Below, in pieces: positions 7,948 through 20,910 of a DNA stretch of 34,770 nt. The DNA lies in assembly GCA_013822855.1 (NCBI GenBank), contig PNLE01000020.1, forward strand, positions 1-34,770, in the 5' to 3' direction. Origin of the DNA: Planctomyces sp. Lineage in GTDB: Bacteria > Planctomycetota > Planctomycetia > Planctomycetales > Planctomycetaceae. The number at the start of each line of letters is the position of its first letter. The stretch's first letter is position 1. Below the pieces are notes generated by a model. That model was not told the origin of the DNA. It did no database searches and worked only from the letters and a program-made list of their open reading frames with translations. Position numbers and translations under genes: made by a program.

Positions 7948-8634
7948 TCAACAAGTAGCTGCGGGGAGCGGCACCCGTGAGCGGACGACCTCCTCAAGCT
8001 GGGTGATGACCTCATCGAAGGTGATAGCCGTCGTGTCGACAATGGTGGCGTCGGGGGCGGGCTTCAACGGGGCAATGGGTCGGTTTTCATCGCGGTCGTC
8101 GCGGATCTGCTGCTGCTGAAGGATCTCCTCCAGCGGCACGATCTGCCCCGCACTCCGGAGCTGCGCCTCGCGGCGTTTGGCACGCACCAGGGGGGAAGCC
8201 GTCAGGAAGAATTTGCAGGGAGCCTCCGGAAACACGATCGTCCCCTGATCGCGGCCTTCGGTCACCATGTTTTGCCCGCAAGCGGCCTGCCTTTGCAAAG
8301 CGACCATCTGCTCGCGGACACCTTCGATCGCCGCCACTTGAGAGGCCGCCAACGTGACCTGGGGCATTCGAATGGCCTCCGAGACATTGTGGCCGTCGAG
8401 GGAGATCATGCCTTCATCCAGTGCCAGCTGGGCCTGTTGGGCAAAGCCGGTCACCAGTGCGTGATGGGTGAGATCAATCCCCCGGCTCAGGCAGCCCCAC
8501 GCGATTGCTCGATACATCGCTCCCGTATCCAGAAACGAGAAGCCCAGCCTCTCGGCCAACCGCCGGGCCGCCGTGCTCTTGCCGGTTCCCGCCGGGCCAT
8601 CAATGGTGATCACAATGCCGGTACCAGCCGTCAT
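7948..8634 (-). CDS. cmk: Cytidylate kinase
   Basis: Phosphorylates CMP and dCMP with ATP in pyrimidine nucleotide synthesis. I chose ATG 8634 because GGAAG lies seven bases upstream and the protein then begins just before the first strand ([21 protein letters not shown]). The P-loop GPAGTGKST is at 12-20. The substrate-binding DTGAMYRAI follows, and [11 protein letters not shown] replaces the more usual EGRDIGT. The length of 228 fits the family. It lies between an M24 peptidase and a DJ-1 protein in one leftward run; in many bacteria cmk is near rpsA or aroA, which are not seen here. Confidence 0.93.
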   Translation of the reverse strand: MTAGTGIVITIDGPAGTGKSTAARRLAERLGFSFLDTGAMYRAIAWGCLSRGIDLTHHALVTGFAQQAQLALDEGMISLDGHNVSEAIRMPQVTLAASQVAAIEGVREQMVALQRQAACGQNMVTEGRDQGTIVFPEAPCKFFLTASPLVRAKRREAQLRSAGQIVPLEEILQQQQIRDDRDENRPIAPLKPAPDATIVDTTAITFDEVITQLEEVVRSRVPLPAATC

Positions 8635-8701
8635 GCAAGAACTTCCAGTCGCGTGGGGAAAGGGGAGCGAAATTCCCACGCTCCTCATTTTTCTCCATCA
8701 T

Positions 8702-8749
8702 CAACCATCAACTCCCAACCATCAACTCCCAACCATCAACTCCCAACCA
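8702..8749. repeat. Tandem repeat, 14-bp unit, about 3.4 copies
   Basis: The unit CAACCATCAACTCC is repeated exactly at 8702-8715, 8716-8729 and 8730-8743, with a partial fourth copy. It lies in the gap between the M24 peptidase and cmk. No coding role is visible; variation in copy number could alter transcript spacing. Confidence 0.95.
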
Positions 8750-8762
8750 ACCTGATCTCCGC

Positions 8763-9956
8763 TTACATGATCACAGGCTGTGCGAGGATCGGCACGATTT
8801 CCATCTGCAGCGGGCCGCCCGTCACCTGGACAGAACCATCTGGCATGATGAGGACATCGATCTCGCTGCGGACGCCGAACTCGGGCAGGTAGATGCCCGG
8901 TTCGATTGAAAAGCAGGTGCGGGGGATCAGAGCGCGGGTCTCGTGAGTCTCCAGATTGTCAATGTGGGCGCCGTTGCCATGGACTTCCTGGCCGATGTTG
9001 TGCCCCGTGCGATGGACGTAGTACTCGCCATATCCCGCCGCTTCGATGACATCCCGGCAGGCGTCGTCGACCTCATGGCCTTCCACCCGGCGACCCGCGG
9101 CCAAACCATCCCGCACATACTGCACAGCGGCATCACGGGCGGCGGCCACGACGTTGAAGACCTTCACGTACTTCTCGGGAACCGTCGTCCCCACAAAGCC
9201 CGTGCGGGTCAGGTCGCTGTAAACGGCCCGTGGCCGATCCAGCTTGCCCCACAAGTCGACCAGGACGAAATCCCCTTCGCGAATGGTCGTATCTGGGAGT
9301 GAACCGGTTTCGAAGTGGGGATCGCCGCTGTGAGCGTTCACACCCACGATCGGCGGGCTGTAGGTGGTGACATGGTGGGCCGTGAAATGATCGAGAATCG
9401 CCTTCTGCACCCGCAGTTCGTCCGATTCGCCCTTTGTGCGGATGTCGTGAGCGATCGTCCGCCAAGCCACGTCGTAGGCGGCGTTGGTCACTTCGGCCGC
9501 CGCCAGATGCATGGCGATCTGGTCATCATCCCAGACTGCTTCAAACAGCTGGATCAAATCGCCGGACGAGACGACATCGACACCAAACGACCGCACCAGT
9601 TCGACCGTCCCGGCATCAACGCGGGAAATATAGGGGTTGCCGTTCTTGGGTGAGTATTCCATCGCCACCGTCCGGCTGCCCGCCACCAGCGACGCCATCC
9701 CCGCTTCGAATTCGCTCCACTTCAGGTAGACCGTCTTGTCGCCGGGCAGCGTGTCGAGCGTTCCCATTTCGATGCGGTGGACCAGCTTCTTCGGCGTGCC
9801 CGACTGGGGGATGAAGTAGGCCCAGCGGCGGCTGGTCTTCTTGTCGAGTCCCAGCACCCGCTCGGCCAACACGTTGAGCTTGCGGAAGTCATAGAGCAAC
9901 CAGCCATCGAGCCCTTGCGCCTTGAGAGCGGCCTGAATGTTTTCGACTGCGAACAT
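8763..9956 (-). CDS. M24 family metallopeptidase (Xaa-Pro aminopeptidase-like)
   Basis: A 397-residue two-domain protein with a creatinase-like N-terminal domain (1-150) and a pita-bread catalytic domain. The five expected metal ligands are visible: D234 (VLVDLWG), D248 (SDLTRTG), H319 (RTGHNIG), E352 (IEPGIYLP) and E365 (GVRSEID). It probably removes N-terminal residues from X-Pro peptides, although some M24 members have other substrates. The start at ATG 9956 is chosen because MFAVENIQAAL begins the N-terminal domain; the upstream 47 codons look like spacer DNA. It lies between the HD hydrolase and cmk in the leftward run, with gaps of about 120-130 bases. Confidence 0.9.
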   Translation of the reverse strand: MFAVENIQAALKAQGLDGWLLYDFRKLNVLAERVLGLDKKTSRRWAYFIPQSGTPKKLVHRIEMGTLDTLPGDKTVYLKWSEFEAGMASLVAGSRTVAMEYSPKNGNPYISRVDAGTVELVRSFGVDVVSSGDLIQLFEAVWDDDQIAMHLAAAEVTNAAYDVAWRTIAHDIRTKGESDELRVQKAILDHFTAHHVTTYSPPIVGVNAHSGDPHFETGSLPDTTIREGDFVLVDLWGKLDRPRAVYSDLTRTGFVGTTVPEKYVKVFNVVAAARDAAVQYVRDGLAAGRRVEGHEVDDACRDVIEAAGYGEYYVHRTGHNIGQEVHGNGAHIDNLETHETRALIPRTCFSIEPGIYLPEFGVRSEIDVLIMPDGSVQVTGGPLQMEIVPILAQPVIM

Positions 9957-10077
9957 GCTGGATTCCCGACAAACCAAGGAGACAAGAGATCTTTGTGCAC
10001 AATACAAAACGCGGAGCGGGATTGCGACCGATGGCATGGAGTCAGCCACCGCGACAAGACCTCTTGAACGATTTCCC

Positions 10078-10701
10078 TCAGGCGCTGGCAGCCGCACCCG
10101 CTGCCTGGTGAGAGACGAATTCCTCGATGCGATGGATCATCTGCCGGCATTCCGAAGAGAGGATCTGCAGGTCGCTGTCGGCTCCGGAGGCGGCGGTCAC
10201 CATCTCGCGGTAGTACCAGAGGAGATCTGCGGGAGGTGCATTGAACTTCGAGAACGCCTGCGGGTTCTCCTGCAGGTCGAACCACGTCGCTCCCAGGTTG
10301 TGCAGCTTGTCGGCCAATGTGATCGCGCGGGCGGCATGCGAGGCGAGGCGGATCTGTTCGAGATGCTCTTCCTTCCGCACCCGCCATGGCCGCTGGGCAC
10401 CACTGCCATCTTCCTTCTCCTCGGTGGCCGCCACGACCGCCGCGATGATCGCCGGCGAGAAACTCTGCTCGAGGTCGGCCACCGTCACGTCGGTGTCTTC
10501 GACAATGTCGTGCAGAATGGCGGCCGCGATCAGTTCATCATCGGCGAACCCCGCTCGCTGCAGAATCAACGCCACCCCCGCCAGATGCGACACATACGGA
10601 ATATTCGAGGCCTTGCGGAACTGCGAATAGTGGGCGATCGCGGCCAGTCGCAACGCCTTCTCGATCACCACCGAATACAGCGGCGTGGCCATCATTCCCA
10701 T
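10078..10701 (-). CDS. HD-domain hydrolase, SpoT/MESH1-like
   Basis: A 207-residue single-domain protein. The pattern AHYSQFRKASNIPYVSHL (24-40), ILHDIVEDTD (62-71, HD pair H64-D65) and ITLADKLHNL (127-136, D131) is that of the (p)ppGpp hydrolase domain of RelA/SpoT and of the small hydrolase MESH1. It lacks synthetase, TGS and ACT domains. A role in hydrolysing ppGpp or a related nucleotide is likely but not proven. The start is ambiguous: ATG codons at 10701, 10695 and 10692 lie close together and none has a clear Shine-Dalgarno. It leads the leftward run and is divergent from carB. Confidence 0.82.
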   Translation of the reverse strand: MGMMATPLYSVVIEKALRLAAIAHYSQFRKASNIPYVSHLAGVALILQRAGFADDELIAAAILHDIVEDTDVTVADLEQSFSPAIIAAVVAATEEKEDGSGAQRPWRVRKEEHLEQIRLASHAARAITLADKLHNLGATWFDLQENPQAFSKFNAPPADLLWYYREMVTAASGADSDLQILSSECRQMIHRIEEFVSHQAAGAAASA

Positions 10702-11130
10702 CGGCGGATCTCACTCAAACAAAGGTTGGTCGATGTGTGCGTGCGCGGGCCATTTCACTATAGCCACCCCGACTCCCGCTTGCCTTGAAGGATGCCAAGA
10801 ACAAAGAGAGTTTCGCACCTCTCGATTTTCCAGTTCGTCCTTCATCTGAAACTCTTCGTTATGGGTGCCTGGCTCCTATGATCGAGACAGCGCCCTTGAT
10901 GGCGGATCACTGATGATTTGCCCGGAGCCTGACGCTGGCTGACCCGATTCCTTGATTCTCCATGAGGTCTTGCTAGGCTTGGGAAGTTTCGCGCCCAGTG
11001 CGAATGACCGTGCCGGTGCGTCCCCGCGCTGGCAGCCTGCGGCCGAGACACGACTGAGAGACTGGCCGCAACATCAGATGTTGCCAGACGTTCCGCCAGC
11101 ATCGTGCCGCCTTTTGGAGACTTCCCTGCC
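10702..11130. other. Divergent control region between the HD hydrolase and carB
   Basis: No gene is visible. It should hold promoters for both directions, but I cannot identify boxes with confidence. A GGAG at 11115-11118 precedes the GTG start of carB by about 12 bases, and an upstream in-frame GTG at 11104 is an alternative start. Confidence 0.5.
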
Positions 11131-14397
<3,267 letters not shown>

Positions 14398-14504
14398 ACT
14401 CGAACGGGGATGAGTCACTTCCCTCTGGCAACTCCGGATCGGCTGTGGTGGAATACTTGTTGCAAGTTCCCACCCAGCCGATCCCGCCTGCCACCGAGCC
14501 TCCC

Positions 14505-15926
14505 ATGTCCCACTGCCACGACTTCCGCCCCGCGCCGTTATCACGCCGAGAACATCTCGCGCAGATCGCCTGCGGCTTTGGCGGTGTTGCACTTGCTGGC
14601 TTGGCGATGGAGCGGGGCTATGCCGAGACGGCCGGTGCCCCGGGGTTGCCGCCGCTGCATCATCCCGCCAAGGCGAAGAACATTATCTTCCTCTACATGG
14701 ATGGCGGGCCGTCGCAGATGGACCTGTTCGATCCCAAGCCCCGGCTCACTAAAGAGCATGGCGAGCCGATGAAGATGAAGGTGCAGGCGACCCAGTTCGA
14801 CAACAACGGCAAGATCATGAAGTCGCCGTGGGAGTTCTCGCACCACGGGCAAAGTGGTCTGGAATTCAGCTCGCTGATTCCGCACATTGCCGCCCATGCC
14901 GACGACTTGTGCGTCATCCGCTCGATGACATCGGCCTTCTCGGAACACACCAACGCCAACTACTTCCTTCATACCGGGCATGGTCTTCAGGGTCGGCCCA
15001 GCATGGGCGCCTGGGTCTCGTATGGACTGGGGACTGAGTGCAAGAACCTGCCGGGCTTCCTCGTGCTGAATGGCGGCCTCATTCCGCCGGGCGGAGTCGA
15101 TTGCTTCCACAACGGCTTCCTCCCCGCGACGCATCAGGGATCGATCCTCAAGACGCAGAAGATGCCCATCTCGGATCTCGAACCCGCCCCCGGCCCGGTC
15201 ACGGCCCAACGGCGGAAGCTCGATCTGCTCAAGCAACTCGATCTCGCCGCCTCGGCCCGCGCGGGGAAACCCGATGCCTTGGAATCGGCAATCGCCAACT
15301 ATGAACTCGCCTTCCGCATGCAGACGACCGTGCCGGAACTGGTTGATCTGTCGACCGAATCGGAGGCGACACAGAAGTTGTATGGGTTGGATTCCGACTA
15401 CGGGCCAACGAAGGTCTATGCCCGGCAATGCCTCCTCGCCCGCCGGCTGGTCGAGAGTGGCGTGCGGTTCATCGAACTGACCTGTCCCGGCGTGGGTGTC
15501 GACCGTTGGGATCAGCATGGCGGCCTCAAGAACGGCCATGAACTCAACTGCAAGGCGGTCGATCAGCCGATCGCGGGCCTACTCACTGATCTCAAGAGCC
15601 GGGGCCTTCTGGACGAGACGCTGGTCGTCTTCGCGGGCGAGTTCGGCCGCACGCCCCAGGCGCAGGGATCCGACGGCCGCGACCACAACCCTTTCGGCTA
15701 CACCGTCTGGATGGCGGGGGGCGGTGTAAAGGGGGGCCTCGCCTACGGTGCCACAGACGAATACGGCTACTATGCAATCGACAAGAAACTCGAAATTCAC
15801 GACCTGCATGCGACGATGCTCTGGCTGATGGGGATCGACCACACCCGGCTCACCATGCGCTTCGGCGGCCGCGACATGCGTCTGACGGATGTCTTCGGCC
15901 ATGTGACGCACGACGTGATCGCCTAG
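14505..15926 (+). CDS. DUF1501 family protein with twin-arginine signal
   Basis: A 473-residue protein of the DUF1501 family, related to sulfatase and alkaline-phosphatase folds. A twin-arginine motif SRREHL (13-18) and hydrophobic stretch to about 34 suggest export by Tat. Family marks are IIFLYMDGGPSQMDLFDPKP (60-79) and FAGEFGRTPQ with GSDGRDHNP. In planctomycetes this family usually sits next to a DUF1549/DUF1553 cytochrome-like partner; here neighbours are carB and a membrane glycosyltransferase-like gene, so it is an unpaired copy. I start at ATG 14505, which brings the Tat motif to the N-terminus; the frame overlaps the end of carB if extended. Substrate unknown. Confidence 0.9.
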   Translation: MSHCHDFRPAPLSRREHLAQIACGFGGVALAGLAMERGYAETAGAPGLPPLHHPAKAKNIIFLYMDGGPSQMDLFDPKPRLTKEHGEPMKMKVQATQFDNNGKIMKSPWEFSHHGQSGLEFSSLIPHIAAHADDLCVIRSMTSAFSEHTNANYFLHTGHGLQGRPSMGAWVSYGLGTECKNLPGFLVLNGGLIPPGGVDCFHNGFLPATHQGSILKTQKMPISDLEPAPGPVTAQRRKLDLLKQLDLAASARAGKPDALESAIANYELAFRMQTTVPELVDLSTESEATQKLYGLDSDYGPTKVYARQCLLARRLVESGVRFIELTCPGVGVDRWDQHGGLKNGHELNCKAVDQPIAGLLTDLKSRGLLDETLVVFAGEFGRTPQAQGSDGRDHNPFGYTVWMAGGGVKGGLAYGATDEYGYYAIDKKLEIHDLHATMLWLMGIDHTRLTMRFGGRDMRLTDVFGHVTHDVIA

Positions 15927-16120
15927 TGGATGGTATGGTTGAGATTGGGGAAGCGGCGCCTTCTTGTCGTTTATCTCCAGCGCGGTTTTGACCGCATGGA
16001 ATCGACGCTCCCAGCTTCCATACCGATCCCTTCGATTGGGCCGACTCTCCGACAATTTTCAAGATCCCCAAGTTCAACACCCAGAGACGACATCCGGTTT
16101 CTTTACGTCCCTCATCGAAA

Positions 16121-18574
16121 ATGCCCATGAGTCGAAAACGCCATGTCCCCACTCCCCCGCACGGCAGATCGGCAACCGCGCGTCCTTTGGAAGAGAGGGA
16201 TTCGGCACGGAATTGGTGGAACGCGAACGCCAAGTGGTTCGCGTTCGGCTGGATCATGCTGGCGACGGTGCTCTTCTACGGCGGGGGGCTATCGAACAAT
16301 GGCAATGCGGCCCGTGTGTTCTACTGGGGTTTGGTCCCTTTTCAACTGATGGATCTTGTCGATCCCCCGCTTCAGTCATCGCTGCCGCATGGTTTGGCCT
16401 ATCTGCCGGAGCGTATCTGGTTCACTCTTCTGGCGGGTTTCCTGGTCGCGGGTTCGGCGGGGTGGGGTTGGCTGGCGATGCTCGTCTCCACCCGATTTTT
16501 CACAGGATCACGCTCGAGTTCCGAGGAGCCACCGACAACGCTCGAGCAGGTGGGGACGGAACTTTTCTTCGCAGTCTCGATCGGCCTGGCGATCACCTCG
16601 ACGGCGACACTCCTGGTCGGTCTCGCGGGTGGGTTGTCTTCGACACTTGTCGCGGCGTGGCTCCTTCCCGGCTGTGTGCTCGCTTTCGTGGGGCTGAAGT
16701 CGGGCAAGTGGACACTGGGTCGCTCGCTGGGCCAGTCGATCCGTGAGGCCTGGGAATTTCGCGATGGCTGGACGCTGGCCGCCTGGGCGGGGGTGGTGTT
16801 GTTCCTGTGGACTTTCTGGTTGGGCGGGCTGTCGCCAACCACCGATTTCGACGTCAAGGAGTACCATCTGGGTGGCCCCAAGGAGTATTTCCTGACCGGG
16901 CGGATTGAGTTCTTGCCGCACAACGTCTACACGAGTTTTCCGTTCCTGACGGAGATGCTCTCGCTGGCGTCGATGGCACTTGTGGGAGATTGGTTGACGG
17001 GCAGCTATGTCGCCACTGCGACACTATCGGTCTTCGGCCCGTTGACGGCTTTGGGGCTATGGAGCCTCTGCCAGCGGTGGTACCCGCCCGCCGCCAACTG
17101 GGCGGCCCTGATCTGGATCACCATTCCCTGGACCTACCGGCTGTCGACTATCGCCTACGTAGAGGAAGCCTTCTCGTGCTACCTGCTCGCGGCTTTTTTC
17201 GCAGCACTGCGTGCCACTTCCCTGGGCTCCGTCGATGACAAACTCGGCGCCTCGCAACCGATCACTTCACGATGGAGCCTTCCTTTGGATGGAACCAGCG
17301 GGTGGTGGTGGCTGGCAGGGCTCTCAGCCGGAGCGGCGTTCGGCTGCAAGTATCCCGCGCTCCTCTTTGTGGTGGCGCCCATCGGGCTGTTTTCCCTGAG
17401 TGGAGTCTTCAAAGGGAACTCGGGAAATACTGAAGCGGTCCGGTGGATGCAACGTCTGGTTCCGCCGCTGGTCTTCTCGCTGGGAGTGCTGATCTTCGCT
17501 GGGCCGTGGCTGGCGAAGAATGTCTGGCAAACCGGGAACCCGGTTTATCCGCTGCTCTATTCAATCTTTGGCGGGGTCGATTGGAACGACCAGCTCAACG
17601 ACAAATGGTGGCGGGGACACGCACCGCCCCATTATTCGCCCATCGCGTTCTTCACCGACGTTTTCGACATCCTCGTCCGCAGCGACTGGCAGAGCGGACT
17701 CATTCTGCTAGGCCTGCCGTTGGCGTGGCTGGTGCCAAGTGATGACGAGGATCCAGACACCTGGTCGAAAGGTGCCCGTGGCATGTTGCGGATGACACTG
17801 CTTTATCTCGGCTGGTTCTATATCGCCTGGTGGCTGCTGACCCATCGCATTGACCGCTTCTGGGCACCGATGCTGCCCCTGTTGACGATCCTTTCCAGCG
17901 TTGGATTGGCGCGTCTCTTTAAGGATCTGGGGCGGTCTTGGCAGTACGGTCTCCTGGTTCTCGTCACAGCTTCTGTGGTCTTCAACTTCTCGATCAACAC
18001 GGTCTTTGTGGGGAACTACAACGCCTGGCTGACTCAGCTCAAAGCGACGAGCGATTTCACCGCTCGCAAAACCTGCCCCGAAATCGCGGCCATCAATCTG
18101 GCGATCGACGAAGGCGTGTTGCCGAAGAATATCCGCGTGTTGATGGTGGGCGAGGCGGAGATTTTTGATGCCCGCTTCGACGTGCGATACAACACGGTCT
18201 TTGATCTTTCACTCATCGAAGAGTGGTGCACGCATCCCGATGGAACCTGGCGCGACGAGACCGAGATCCGCCGGAAGTTCGCCGACGAGGGAATCACACA
18301 CATCTTCGTCAACTGGCGCGAGATCCTGCGTTACCGCACCAGCTACGGCTACACCGATTTTGTGAATCCCGGGCTCTTCGAGAAACTTCGGAAGATGAAG
18401 CTCATCGGCGGGCCGATTCCCTGGCCCGAGGGACTGGGCGAACTGAAGGCCGACAATCTCTCCACAGCGGATCGAAAGCTCATTCAAAGCTGGGGGCCGG
18501 AACTGCTTCAGAAGTTCGGCCAGGAAGAACGCCTCATCACGGCGGAACTCTTCCCCGTGTTGCCTGGCGAATGA
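16121..18574 (+). CDS. Large multi-helix membrane protein, GT39/ArnT-like glycosyltransferase
   Basis: An 817-residue integral membrane protein with roughly ten or more hydrophobic helices and a soluble C-terminal domain from about residue 650. The first large periplasmic loop has TDFDVKEYHLGGPKEYFLTG, which resembles the acidic catalytic loop and YHL pattern of GT-C mannosyl or aminoarabinosyl transferases that use polyprenyl-phosphate sugars. The family cannot be fixed by eye, and the sugar and acceptor are unknown. ATG 16121 and 16127 are both possible starts. It follows the DUF1501 gene by about 195 bases in which I see no gene, and no terminator is obvious on either side. Confidence 0.7.
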   Translation: MPMSRKRHVPTPPHGRSATARPLEERDSARNWWNANAKWFAFGWIMLATVLFYGGGLSNNGNAARVFYWGLVPFQLMDLVDPPLQSSLPHGLAYLPERIWFTLLAGFLVAGSAGWGWLAMLVSTRFFTGSRSSSEEPPTTLEQVGTELFFAVSIGLAITSTATLLVGLAGGLSSTLVAAWLLPGCVLAFVGLKSGKWTLGRSLGQSIREAWEFRDGWTLAAWAGVVLFLWTFWLGGLSPTTDFDVKEYHLGGPKEYFLTGRIEFLPHNVYTSFPFLTEMLSLASMALVGDWLTGSYVATATLSVFGPLTALGLWSLCQRWYPPAANWAALIWITIPWTYRLSTIAYVEEAFSCYLLAAFFAALRATSLGSVDDKLGASQPITSRWSLPLDGTSGWWWLAGLSAGAAFGCKYPALLFVVAPIGLFSLSGVFKGNSGNTEAVRWMQRLVPPLVFSLGVLIFAGPWLAKNVWQTGNPVYPLLYSIFGGVDWNDQLNDKWWRGHAPPHYSPIAFFTDVFDILVRSDWQSGLILLGLPLAWLVPSDDEDPDTWSKGARGMLRMTLLYLGWFYIAWWLLTHRIDRFWAPMLPLLTILSSVGLARLFKDLGRSWQYGLLVLVTASVVFNFSINTVFVGNYNAWLTQLKATSDFTARKTCPEIAAINLAIDEGVLPKNIRVLMVGEAEIFDARFDVRYNTVFDLSLIEEWCTHPDGTWRDETEIRRKFADEGITHIFVNWREILRYRTSYGYTDFVNPGLFEKLRKMKLIGGPIPWPEGLGELKADNLSTADRKLIQSWGPELLQKFGQEERLITAELFPVLPGE

Positions 18575-18698
18575 AGCGGGGTAAAGCCTGATGAAGGGTA
18601 AGCGACTGTCGGATGTCGGTCGATGGCGACTACCGCTTCCCGCCTCATTGACGACAAGCAGTTGGGAGCGACCAGCACCGATGGACAGCCCGTAGCCT

Positions 18699-19235
18699 CT
18701 ACGCCAGGGGTCGCGAGACCTCCAGCAGATCGACTGCGGGCTGGTGGTCGCAGAAGAGGGTGGCCAGGCGGCCGTAGGTGGTGGTGCCGGGGGGAACTTC
18801 CATGAGGGCGGTGAGCTCCTCGCCCAGAGTCAATTCCAGGATCGCACCGAGATCGACATGCCGCAGCAGGTTGTGGTTGATGAGGATCCGGCCCAAGGGC
18901 GTCCGCTCGGCCATGATCTCTTCACGTACTTCGCTCGACACCGTGCGAAGATCGAAGCGGACGAGTCCGAATTGCACGACGGCGTTGGTTTCATTGCTGC
19001 GGAGGATGATCTTCCGGTAGAGGATCTCCCCTTCCAGATGCCGCCCCAGTACTTCGACATTGACCGAAGCGTGATGGAAATTCTCCATGGCGACCGTCAT
19101 GTGCTCGTTATGGACGAGCAACCCCGCGTAAGGCTCAGGCGTGAGTGATTGCGGAAGATGAACCGCCTTCTGGAAAAACGGGGTCGGTGACGGAAACTTA
19201 GCTGTAAGGGCGTCGAGGGCGTGCAATGCGTTCAT
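18699..19235 (-). CDS. Chorismate-lyase/UTRA-fold protein (UbiC- or DUF98-like)
   Basis: A 178-residue protein with start chosen at ATG 19235; the frame is open 33 codons further but that part is Cys-rich and unlike protein. The patterns LLVHNEHMTVAMENFH (39-54), EILYRKIILRS (70-80), FGLVRFDL and RTPLGRIL (111-118) and the final LLEVSRPL (170-177) follow the chorismate pyruvate-lyase fold. Candidate equivalents of the catalytic Arg, Gly and Glu are R74, G115 and E172. It could convert chorismate or a related acid to a hydroxybenzoate, but this is inference from motif shape. It lies downstream of a radical SAM gene on the same strand, with a gap of about 110 bases. Confidence 0.6.
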   Translation of the reverse strand: MNALHALDALTAKFPSPTPFFQKAVHLPQSLTPEPYAGLLVHNEHMTVAMENFHHASVNVEVLGRHLEGEILYRKIILRSNETNAVVQFGLVRFDLRTVSSEVREEIMAERTPLGRILINHNLLRHVDLGAILELTLGEELTALMEVPPGTTTYGRLATLFCDHQPAVDLLEVSRPLA

Positions 19236-19346
19236 CGTGAAGGCCAACAACCCAAGGACTGGTGGAGGTGTTTGGTGATGAATGACGATCTGAGAGGAGC
19301 ACTGCCGGCAAGCCCAGCAGTGGCACCCGCTCATTGAAGAGCCACA

Positions 19347-20744
19347 TCATGTGTAGCGAATGGCGCGATGTTCCGGCTCGAAGTATTCCGGAAGGAGGCT
19401 GTCGACCTGGAGCAGACCTTTACGGGACAGCTTGATCTTCGTGCCGTCCACTTCGAGGTACCCCTTGGCGGCCTGGTTCGCGATGGCGGGGGCGAACTCG
19501 ACCAGCGGGTCGACGCCGAACTTCTCGATGAAAGGCGTCGAGTCGACGTGGCCTTCCTTCATCTGCAGCACCCATTCGCGGATGAGCCGCTGATGGGGTG
19601 TGGGCTCGAGTGCCCGATTGATCGGCAGTTCGCCCTTTTCCACGGTGGCCAGATAGTCTTCGATCCGGTCGAGGTTCTGGTAATGCACCCCTTGCAGGTG
19701 GCCGAAGGACGAGACGCCGACCGCCAGGAGATCGCAGCCGCGCCAGACGTTGTCGCGATAGACGAAGCGGTCGGTGGCGGGATTCTTGACCAGTTCGTTG
19801 CCGCTCGAGATGTGGTAGCCGTCGGCCATGAGGGCATCCATCGCCTCGCTGACCCAGCGGCGTTTGGTGGCCCAGTCGGCGACGGGCGAGGCGGTTCCCT
19901 GCTCCTTCATCTCCTTGGAGATGATCGTGTTGAACGGGAGTTCCATCTGGTAGATGGTGACGTTTTGAGCCGAGAACTTGCGGGCCTCTTCAATGTTGCG
20001 GAGCCAGTTGCCGTCGGTCTCGCCGATCATCCCCGCGATGAGGTCGATGTTGACCTGCGGGAAGCCCGCGTTCTGGATCCATTCGTAGGCGCGGTAGACC
20101 TCCGGGGCCTTGTGGGCGCGGCCGTTCTCCTCCAGGAGCGAATCCTCGAAGTTCTCGACGCCCAGCGATACGCGGGTCACGCCGATGTCTTTGAGCGTGG
20201 CGACCTTGTCCTCGTGGAGCGTCCCGGGCTCACACTCGAAGGTGACCTCCTCGGCGTCGTCCCAACTGATGAAGGCGCTCAGTTTGTCCCGCAAAAACCG
20301 CAGCTGCTTAGAGCTGAGGTAGGAAGGCGTCCCGCCGCCGAAATAGACGAACTTCAGCTTGCGGCCTTGCACTGCGGGAAGTTGGCTGACGAGTTCGACC
20401 TCGCGAGCCAAGGCTTCGACGTACTGCTCGATCGCCTTGGCGTTCTGGTTGGTGTAGACACGGAAGTAGCAGAACTTGCACCGCTTGCGGCAGAACGGGA
20501 TGTGCAGGTAGAGACCGAGGGGCACGTCCTTCGCAGGTGGCGCGGCCATCACTTCGCGCAAACGGGGAAGGTTTTCGGAGTTCCACAGCGAGAAGGGGGG
20601 ATAGTTCGAGATGAAGTAACTGCCCACTTCAGTCCCCTGGGCCTTGGCCACTTCGGGGGAGGAGTCATCGCACGGGGCTGGTTCTGCGATCGGCAGAGGG
20701 GAAGCCGGTTGCGGCTCGAGGAGGGGCGTGGTTGTCGAAGTCAT
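19347..20744 (-). CDS. Radical SAM enzyme, HemN/HemW-like
   Basis: A 465-residue radical SAM protein. The cluster motif is C85-x3-C89-x2-C92 ([10 protein letters not shown]), followed by [10 protein letters not shown] (135-144), the SAM-binding strand [12 protein letters not shown] and [11 protein letters not shown], which match the oxygen-independent coproporphyrinogen oxidase-like family. A HemN-type C-terminal wing is present. True HemN has additional N-terminal residues for substrate that I cannot confirm, so it may act as a haem chaperone (HemW) or on another substrate. Start at ATG 20744; the frame is open upstream to 21131, but that part lies in a foldback repeat. It precedes the chorismate-lyase-like gene. 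Confidence 0.8.
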   Translation of the reverse strand: MTSTTTPLLEPQPASPLPIAEPAPCDDSSPEVAKAQGTEVGSYFISNYPPFSLWNSENLPRLREVMAAPPAKDVPLGLYLHIPFCRKRCKFCYFRVYTNQNAKAIEQYVEALAREVELVSQLPAVQGRKLKFVYFGGGTPSYLSSKQLRFLRDKLSAFISWDDAEEVTFECEPGTLHEDKVATLKDIGVTRVSLGVENFEDSLLEENGRAHKAPEVYRAYEWIQNAGFPQVNIDLIAGMIGETDGNWLRNIEEARKFSAQNVTIYQMELPFNTIISKEMKEQGTASPVADWATKRRWVSEAMDALMADGYHISSGNELVKNPATDRFVYRDNVWRGCDLLAVGVSSFGHLQGVHYQNLDRIEDYLATVEKGELPINRALEPTPHQRLIREWVLQMKEGHVDSTPFIEKFGVDPLVEFAPAIANQAAKGYLEVDGTKIKLSRKGLLQVDSLLPEYFEPEHRAIRYT

Positions 20745-20760
20745 GAGGGCGGCACCGGTC

Positions 20761-20784
20761 TGTGTGGCTGTGTGGCTGTGTGGG
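20761..20784. repeat. Short tandem repeat, TGTGTGGC x3
   Basis: TGTGTGGC is repeated at 20761-20768 and 20769-20776, with a last copy ending in G at 20777-20784. It lies just upstream of the radical SAM start, in its likely leader. Confidence 0.85.
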
Positions 20785-20910
20785 CGCGTGGCGGACAGTG
20801 GTGGTGAACATGCGGTTTCATGCCCGCGCGGACAAGTCCACCCGAGTTTAACCGTTGAGGCGTTGGACCTTACAGAAAACTTTGCCGAGGACAACGAGTT
20901 TCCGGGAATC

